9,882 nucleotides of DNA from the NCBI GenBank assembly GCA_045660295.1, contig JAZRDN010000038.1, positions 1-9,882 of the forward strand, written 5' to 3'. The position numbers and the translations under genes are program-made. The DNA comes from RGIG8775 sp045660295. GTDB taxonomy: Bacteria; Bacillota; Clostridia; Oscillospirales; CAG-272. The notes below the pieces were generated by a model. That model ran no database searches, had not been told where the DNA came from, and saw only the letters and a list, made by a program, of their open reading frames with translations. This document shows, one piece after another, positions 6,734-9,882 of this stretch; within the stretch, counting starts at the first letter, position 1, and each line of letters starts with the position of its first letter.

Positions 6734-6762
6734 TCATAAATGAACAAGCCCCCTCATATAGT
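6734..6762 (+). promoter_or_regulatory. Sigma-E-like (mother-cell) promoter of spoIVA
   Basis: TCATAAA (6734-6740) and CATATAGT (6755-6762) are separated by 14 bases. This resembles the sporulation sigma-E pattern of an ATA-containing -35 and a CATACAMT-like -10 with 13-15 bases between. The expected start would be near 6769, about 23 bases before the ATG. spoIVA is a known sigma-E gene in Bacillus, so the match makes biological sense. The remaining bases from 6671 to 6733 show nothing I can name. Confidence 0.55.
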
Positions 6763-6791
6763 GTAATGAAAAAACTTTGGGAGGAATTTTT

Positions 6792-8270
6792 ATGGCTGAA
6801 CATTCAATTTATAACGATATCGCGCAAAGAACGGGCGGCGACATATACATAGGCGTCGTCGGACCTGTAAGAACAGGAAAATCCACCTTCATAAAAAGAT
6901 TTATGGAGGAAATGGTGCTTCCGAATATCGAGGATACCAACACACGAGAACGCGCCAAGGACGAGATGCCTCAAAGCGCCGCGGGTAAGACGGTAATGAC
7001 TACCGAGCCCAAGTTTATACCCGATAACGCGGTAAGCGTCAGCTTTGGCGACAGTGCCGTGGTACAGGTCAAGCTTATTGATTGTGTGGGGTATATTGTT
7101 GACGGCGCAATGGGCGCGGTTGAAAACGGCGAGCCGAGAATGGTGAGAACACCTTGGCGTGAGGAACCGATGCCATTTGTCGAGGCGGCTGAAATGGGCA
7201 CGAAGCGTGTTATCGAGGAGCACTCCACAATAGGTATGCTGGTGACCACCGACGGCACTGTGGGCGAGATACCCCGCGAAAATTATATTGAAGCCGAGCA
7301 GAGAATAGTGAACGAGCTTAAAGCCCTCGGCAAGCCATTTGCTATCGTACTTAACTCGTCAAGCCCTTCAAACGAGAAATCTATCGCTCTCGCCTATGAG
7401 CTTGAGGAAAAATATAACGCCCCCGTGGCGCTCGTCAATTGCCTTGAGCTTGATGCTGAGGATATAAGACACATTCTGGCGCTTGTTTTGAGCGAATTTC
7501 CCGTGTCGGAGATGAAGATAAAAACACCGAGCTGGCTTGAGGCTATAGGCGGCGACCACAGAATAAAAGCCTCGCTTCTTGACAGTATTCGCCAATGCGC
7601 TTCGCAGATAAAGAAGATAGGCGATGTTGAAAACGCCCTCAAAGCCCTTTCGGATAACGAGTATGTGGCAGAGTTAACCACCGAGGAGATAGATATGGGT
7701 ACCGGCACTGCGAGAATTGCGGTGCAGCTTAAGCCCGAGCTGTTCTACGAGGTGGTAAGCGAAATGACGGGCATGGATATCTCCGATGATAGCGCGCTTA
7801 TCTCTACACTCAGCGAGCTTGCGGGTATGCGCTCAAAGTTTGAACGAGTCGCGGAAGCGCTTGCCGAGGTCGATGAAAAGGGCTACGGCATAGTTATGCC
7901 CGACGTTGACGAGCTGCACCTTGAAGAACCCGAGATAATCAAGCAGTCAGGCGGCTACGGCGTAAGACTTCGCGCGGCGGCTCAGTCTATTCATATGATA
8001 AGAGCCAATATCGAGACCGAAATAAACCCGATAGTCGGAAGCGAGCAGCAATCCGAGGAGCTTATCAAATACGTGCTTCACGAGTTTGAGGAAGACCCCA
8101 AGCGTATCTGGGAATCCAATATGTTTGGCAAGAGCCTCTACGCCCTTATGAATGAGGGACTTCACACCAAGCTCTCCAATATTCCCGAGGAATCCCGCGT
8201 CAAGCTCTCCGAAACTCTCGAACGCATCATCAACGAGGGCAGCGGCGGACTTATCTGTATTATACTTTAA
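6792..8270 (+). CDS. spoIVA: Stage IV sporulation protein A, spore-coat basal-layer ATPase
   Basis: Mother-cell ATPase that polymerises on the forespore surface and forms the platform on which the spore coat is built; in Bacillus it is anchored by SpoVM. The chosen ATG 6792 gives 492 aa, the length I recall for B. subtilis SpoIVA. It has GGGAGGA (6779-6785) six bases upstream; a TTG at 6777 overlaps that ribosome site and is rejected. Walker A GPVRTGKS (24-31) has Lys30. Thr70-Thr71 (VMTTEP) and Asp97 (KLIDCVG) occupy the sensor and Walker-B positions known from B. subtilis, which confirms the numbering. The C-terminus GGLICIIL is hydrophobic, as expected for the membrane-facing end. The gene is monocistronic with its own sigma-E-like promoter. 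Confidence 0.97.
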   Translation: MAEHSIYNDIAQRTGGDIYIGVVGPVRTGKSTFIKRFMEEMVLPNIEDTNTRERAKDEMPQSAAGKTVMTTEPKFIPDNAVSVSFGDSAVVQVKLIDCVGYIVDGAMGAVENGEPRMVRTPWREEPMPFVEAAEMGTKRVIEEHSTIGMLVTTDGTVGEIPRENYIEAEQRIVNELKALGKPFAIVLNSSSPSNEKSIALAYELEEKYNAPVALVNCLELDAEDIRHILALVLSEFPVSEMKIKTPSWLEAIGGDHRIKASLLDSIRQCASQIKKIGDVENALKALSDNEYVAELTTEEIDMGTGTARIAVQLKPELFYEVVSEMTGMDISDDSALISTLSELAGMRSKFERVAEALAEVDEKGYGIVMPDVDELHLEEPEIIKQSGGYGVRLRAAAQSIHMIRANIETEINPIVGSEQQSEELIKYVLHEFEEDPKRIWESNMFGKSLYALMNEGLHTKLSNIPEESRVKLSETLERIINEGSGGLICIIL

Positions 8271-8273
8271 TAA

Positions 8274-8295
8274 AAAGCACCCAAAGGGGTGTCTT
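8274..8295 (+). terminator. Weak terminator-like hairpin after spoIVA
   Basis: CACCC (8278-8282) pairs with GGGTG (8287-8291) around loop AAAG, flanked by AAAA before and TCTTCC after. The 3' side lacks a proper T run, so this is a degenerate or weak terminator. Confidence 0.4.
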
Positions 8296-8327
8296 CCATA
8301 AAGCAGGTTTTACCTGCCGACAATATC

Positions 8328-8404
8328 GTAGGGCGGTGGCTTGCTGCCGCCGATATTAAACGGTATAGAATATCAAAGCGGCGGGAGATAAACCCCCGCC
8401 CTAC
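8328..8404. repeat. 77-base element with GTAGGGCGG terminal inverted repeats
   Basis: GTAGGGCGG (8328-8336) and its exact reverse complement CCGCCCTAC (8396-8404) bound the element. Inside, GATATT (8352-8357) pairs with AATATC (8369-8374), GCCGCC (8346-8351) can pair with GGCGGG-type sequence at 8382-8387, and a GCGGG/CCCGC pair lies near the right end. GTAGGGCGG-bounded intergenic palindromes recur in many Clostridia assemblies in my recollection; copy number in this genome is unknown. Confidence 0.6.
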
Positions 8405-8407
8405 AAT

Positions 8408-8442
8408 AAAAGGAGTACGGACGATTTGTTCGTACCCCTTTT
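8408..8442. terminator. Probable bidirectional terminator
   Basis: AAAAGG-A-GTACG (8408-8419) pairs with CGTAC-C-CCTTTT (8431-8442), an 11-bp stem with one mismatch and an 11-base loop. A run of four T on the plus strand and four A at the other end make it usable from both directions. It could serve spoIVA read-through on the plus strand and the XRE-type regulator gene on the minus strand. Confidence 0.55.
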
Positions 8443-8507
8443 CACACGCTTTGCCCTACAAGGCATAGTATGTTACACTTTACAAGTGTACTGTCGGGCG
8501 GTAATAA

Positions 8508-8640
8508 GCCTTCCTCCGGGAGGAAGGTGGCAGCCGAAGGCTGACGGAAGGAGCCCGCGTAACTTGGGATTTGCGCCAACTTTATCATAACGCGCTCTCC
8601 CTCACCCGACTCCGTCGGGAGCTCCCTCCCGGAGGGAGCC
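8508..8640. repeat. Compound palindromic element: two inverted copies of a GC-rich hairpin repeat around a structured core
   Basis: The left copy (8508-8553) has hairpins CCTTCCTC/GAGGAAGG (8509-8527) and CAGCC/GGCTG (8531-8543), then GACGGAAGGAG. The right copy (8597-8640) read on the minus strand has GGCTCCCTCCGGGAGGGAG, then a CCCGAC/GTCGGG hairpin (8605-8619), then GAGGGAG. The two align along their length and are inverted relative to each other. The core folds too: GAGC and GCGT (8551-8560) pair with ACGC and GCTC (8590-8597), with TTGG/CCAA inside (8564-8567 with 8576-8579). The layout resembles a miniature inverted-repeat element. No transposase is present. Confidence 0.65.
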
Positions 8641-8688
8641 TTTGGTATGTACCTCCCGAAAGTCCATCGGTTTTTCCTGACAAGCACT

Positions 8689-8730
8689 GCTTTTGTGGAC
8701 ACAAAAGCGAAGCCCCGCGCGTAGCGGGGC
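8689..8730 (-). terminator. Tandem hairpins downstream of the minus-strand regulator gene
   Basis: GCCCCGC (8712-8718) pairs with GCGGGGC (8724-8730), loop GCGTA, only 5 bases past the regulator stop codon. Next to it GCTTTTGT (8689-8696) pairs with ACAAAAGC (8701-8708). Read on the minus strand, the GC-rich stem is followed by TTCGCTTTTGT, an interrupted T tract, so it can act as the gene's terminator, probably with less than full efficiency. Confidence 0.6.
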
Positions 8731-8735
8731 AAAAA

Positions 8736-9821
8736 TCATTTTAATTGTTCTAAAATTGCTTTGAATTCTTTGGTATCTCTGATAGCATCAAATTCCTTTT
8801 CGGCAAGCCATACATCTCGAACTCTTTCGCAGAACGGACGTGAGTCAGCAGTTTCAAAGTCTGTTCTTTTGCGAACTCTCTCTCCCAATAAAAAGGAGTT
8901 AGTCTTTATTTCTTCGGGGCGGTTATCAAAGTCAATCGCTGACTTTACAGAAAGTTCAAGTTGCTTGATTGCTTCATCGAAGCGATTCAATTGCACCAAG
9001 CACTTGGCGTAAAAGCAAGAGTATCTGGCGTTGCACCATGTTTGGTTAGACCAAGAATCCTCATAAATCAAATTATCTAAAACCGATATTTTTTCGAATA
9101 CTTTAATAGCATCTTCCGCAGAAACCAACTCTGTTAACTCCCAAAGCATATCGGATAGAATATCATAAGATTTTGAAATAAGCTTTCTTGTGTGCGGTAT
9201 TTTTTCTTCCTCTGACAATGCCCACCAAATTGACCATTCTCTACAGTCGTATATTGATGGGAGTGTTTCGTAAATAGAACGTCCAATAGCCTTTCTGCCC
9301 ATTTCACAGTGATGAAAGGCAAGACGAGTAGTTGCATCATAGCGAATATCCGTATCAGAACAATACTTTATAATGCGCTCACCGAGAGCTACAATTTCAG
9401 CGTCATATTTTATCTGATTTTCTTTCCAATCGACTATATCAGCATCATCACTCGTAGCAACAAACAACGCATACATAAGCTTGTTCAAAAGAGCATAGTT
9501 GTTTGGAAACTCTGCAACTCCGGTGCGTGCAACGCGAATACACTCATAAATATTACCAACGCTGATTGCCGCTTGGAAATCTTTCAAATACTGATCCACG
9601 GCTTTCTTTTCTGCGGCTTCGTCAACGCCCATAAGTTTATCCGTCGATATTCCAAAAAATGCGGAAATTACCGGAACAAGCTCAATATCCGGATAGCAGG
9701 AATTATTCTCCCAACGCGAAACAGATTGGCAAGATACTCCAAGAACCTCTGCAAATTCTTCTTGTGTGATATCTCTTTCTTTTCTTAATTTCTTTATTGT
9801 TTCACCAATATTCAATTTCAT
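8736..9821 (-). CDS. XRE-family transcriptional regulator with long helical C-terminal part
   Basis: 361-aa protein. Residues 6-64 form a Cro/C1-type helix-turn-helix: IGETIKKLRKERDITQEEFAEVLGV, then the recognition helix SCQSVSRWE (30-38) and NNSCYPDIELVPVISAFFGISTDKLMG. The remaining 295 residues are mostly helical and rich in Trp, Tyr and charged residues (for example LNRFDEAIKQLELSVKSA), suggesting TPR-like repeats that may bind a peptide or partner protein. No catalytic motif is seen. The ATG at 9821-9819 has AGAGGA about 7 bases upstream. Sample lines are visibly poorer in GC than spoIVA or uvrC. It faces spoIVA convergently across a repeat block and is probably monocistronic. The regulated genes cannot be told from this window; its own promoter is a likely target. 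Confidence 0.85.
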   Translation of the reverse strand: MKLNIGETIKKLRKERDITQEEFAEVLGVSCQSVSRWENNSCYPDIELVPVISAFFGISTDKLMGVDEAAEKKAVDQYLKDFQAAISVGNIYECIRVARTGVAEFPNNYALLNKLMYALFVATSDDADIVDWKENQIKYDAEIVALGERIIKYCSDTDIRYDATTRLAFHHCEMGRKAIGRSIYETLPSIYDCREWSIWWALSEEEKIPHTRKLISKSYDILSDMLWELTELVSAEDAIKVFEKISVLDNLIYEDSWSNQTWCNARYSCFYAKCLVQLNRFDEAIKQLELSVKSAIDFDNRPEEIKTNSFLLGERVRKRTDFETADSRPFCERVRDVWLAEKEFDAIRDTKEFKAILEQLK

Positions 9822-9836
9822 AGTGAATTCCTCTCA

Positions 9837-9876
9837 TTCAAAATTGAAAGTTGCGCATCTTTCTGCCTATATTGTA
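9837..9876 (-). promoter_or_regulatory. Promoter -10 and possible operator of the XRE-family gene
   Basis: On the minus strand TACAAT (9876-9871) in the context TGATACAATAT is a good -10 box, with a start point near 9864; the -35 would lie beyond the window end. Between it and the ribosome site, TTCAA-AA-TTGAA (9837-9848) is a dyad with 5-base arms placed where an autorepressor could bind. The operator role is inferred. Confidence 0.45.
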
Positions 9877-9882
9877 TCACAG

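Larger units (their letters stand above)
8271..8735. other. 465-base gene-free block of palindromes and dispersed-type repeats
   Basis: No credible gene lies here. A minus-strand frame (8732-8442) is open, but its translation simply follows the palindromes. Apart from the separately listed elements, small hairpins occur at 8303-8317 (GCAGGT/ACCTGC, TTT loop), at 8453-8466 (TGCC/GGCA) and at 8474-8490 (TACACTT/AAGTGTA, TAC loop). The block separates the conserved plus-strand genes from the convergent minus-strand regulator gene, a usual place for repeat accumulation. Confidence 0.7.

Noticed and set aside
8442..8732. Minus-strand open frame of 96 codons with segments such as FRQPSAATFLPEEG
   Set aside because: It is a read-through of the palindromic repeats and terminator hairpins, has no ribosome site, and this type of translation recurs wherever these repeats occur. 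Not a gene.
8271..8735. CRISPR array suggested by the dense short repeats
   Set aside because: The repeats are palindromes of different sequence and size without regular spacer units.
9309..9788. Plus-strand 159-codon open frame opposite the XRE-family gene
   Set aside because: Antisense to a well-supported regulator with a clear helix-turn-helix; no ribosome site and no family resemblance.

Overview
The window reads as chromosomal DNA of a low- to mid-GC, spore-forming Firmicute of class Clostridia, most likely an Oscillospiraceae-type gut or rumen lineage. Supporting points are a full-length SpoIVA spore-coat ATPase, a Gram-positive HPr with both His15 and Ser46, strong AGGAGG-type ribosome binding sites, and intergenic palindromes of the GGCTCCCTCCGGGAGG type that I associate with Oscillospiraceae genomes. 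The taxonomic call is inference.

Layout. Bases 1-153 are a heavily palindromic leader. They are followed by a polytopic membrane protein of the O-antigen ligase/Wzy_C family (154-2118) and two tandem paralogous DUF4330-type membrane-anchored proteins (2139-2645 and 2648-3154); these three look like one surface-polymer transcription unit. After a 190-base gap with a good sigma-A-type promoter comes a single HPr gene, ptsH (3345-3608), closed by a clear intrinsic terminator. Next is a tight housekeeping operon: uvrC (3698-5548), rsmD (5545-6108, ATGA overlap) and coaD (6110-6601, 1-base gap), ended by a long stem-loop at 6611-6664. spoIVA (6792-8270) has its own sigma-E-like promoter. The 465 bases after it (8271-8735) contain no gene and are packed with hairpins and dispersed-repeat elements. 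The last gene, on the minus strand (9821-8736), is a complete XRE-family regulator with a long helical C-terminal part, lower in GC than its neighbours.

How the genes relate. The first three genes are probably concerned with assembling or handling a cell-surface glycan. ptsH supplies the phosphocarrier and catabolite-signalling protein of the sugar PTS. uvrC, rsmD and coaD act in nucleotide excision repair, 16S rRNA methylation and coenzyme A synthesis, and are linked by operon economy rather than pathway. spoIVA forms the basal layer of the spore coat in the mother cell.

The most unusual signals are in the leader and first codons of the O-antigen ligase gene. There are three consecutive inverted-repeat structures: a roughly 107-base imperfect palindrome, a hairpin that contains the Shine-Dalgarno sequence, and a perfect 16-bp inverted repeat around 52 bases beginning at codon 3. 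Inverting those 52 bases would leave the reading frame open but replace 18 residues, so the last structure is a candidate intragenic invertible segment (inverton). It could equally be a regulatory RNA stem. The second noteworthy region is the compound repeat block downstream of spoIVA.
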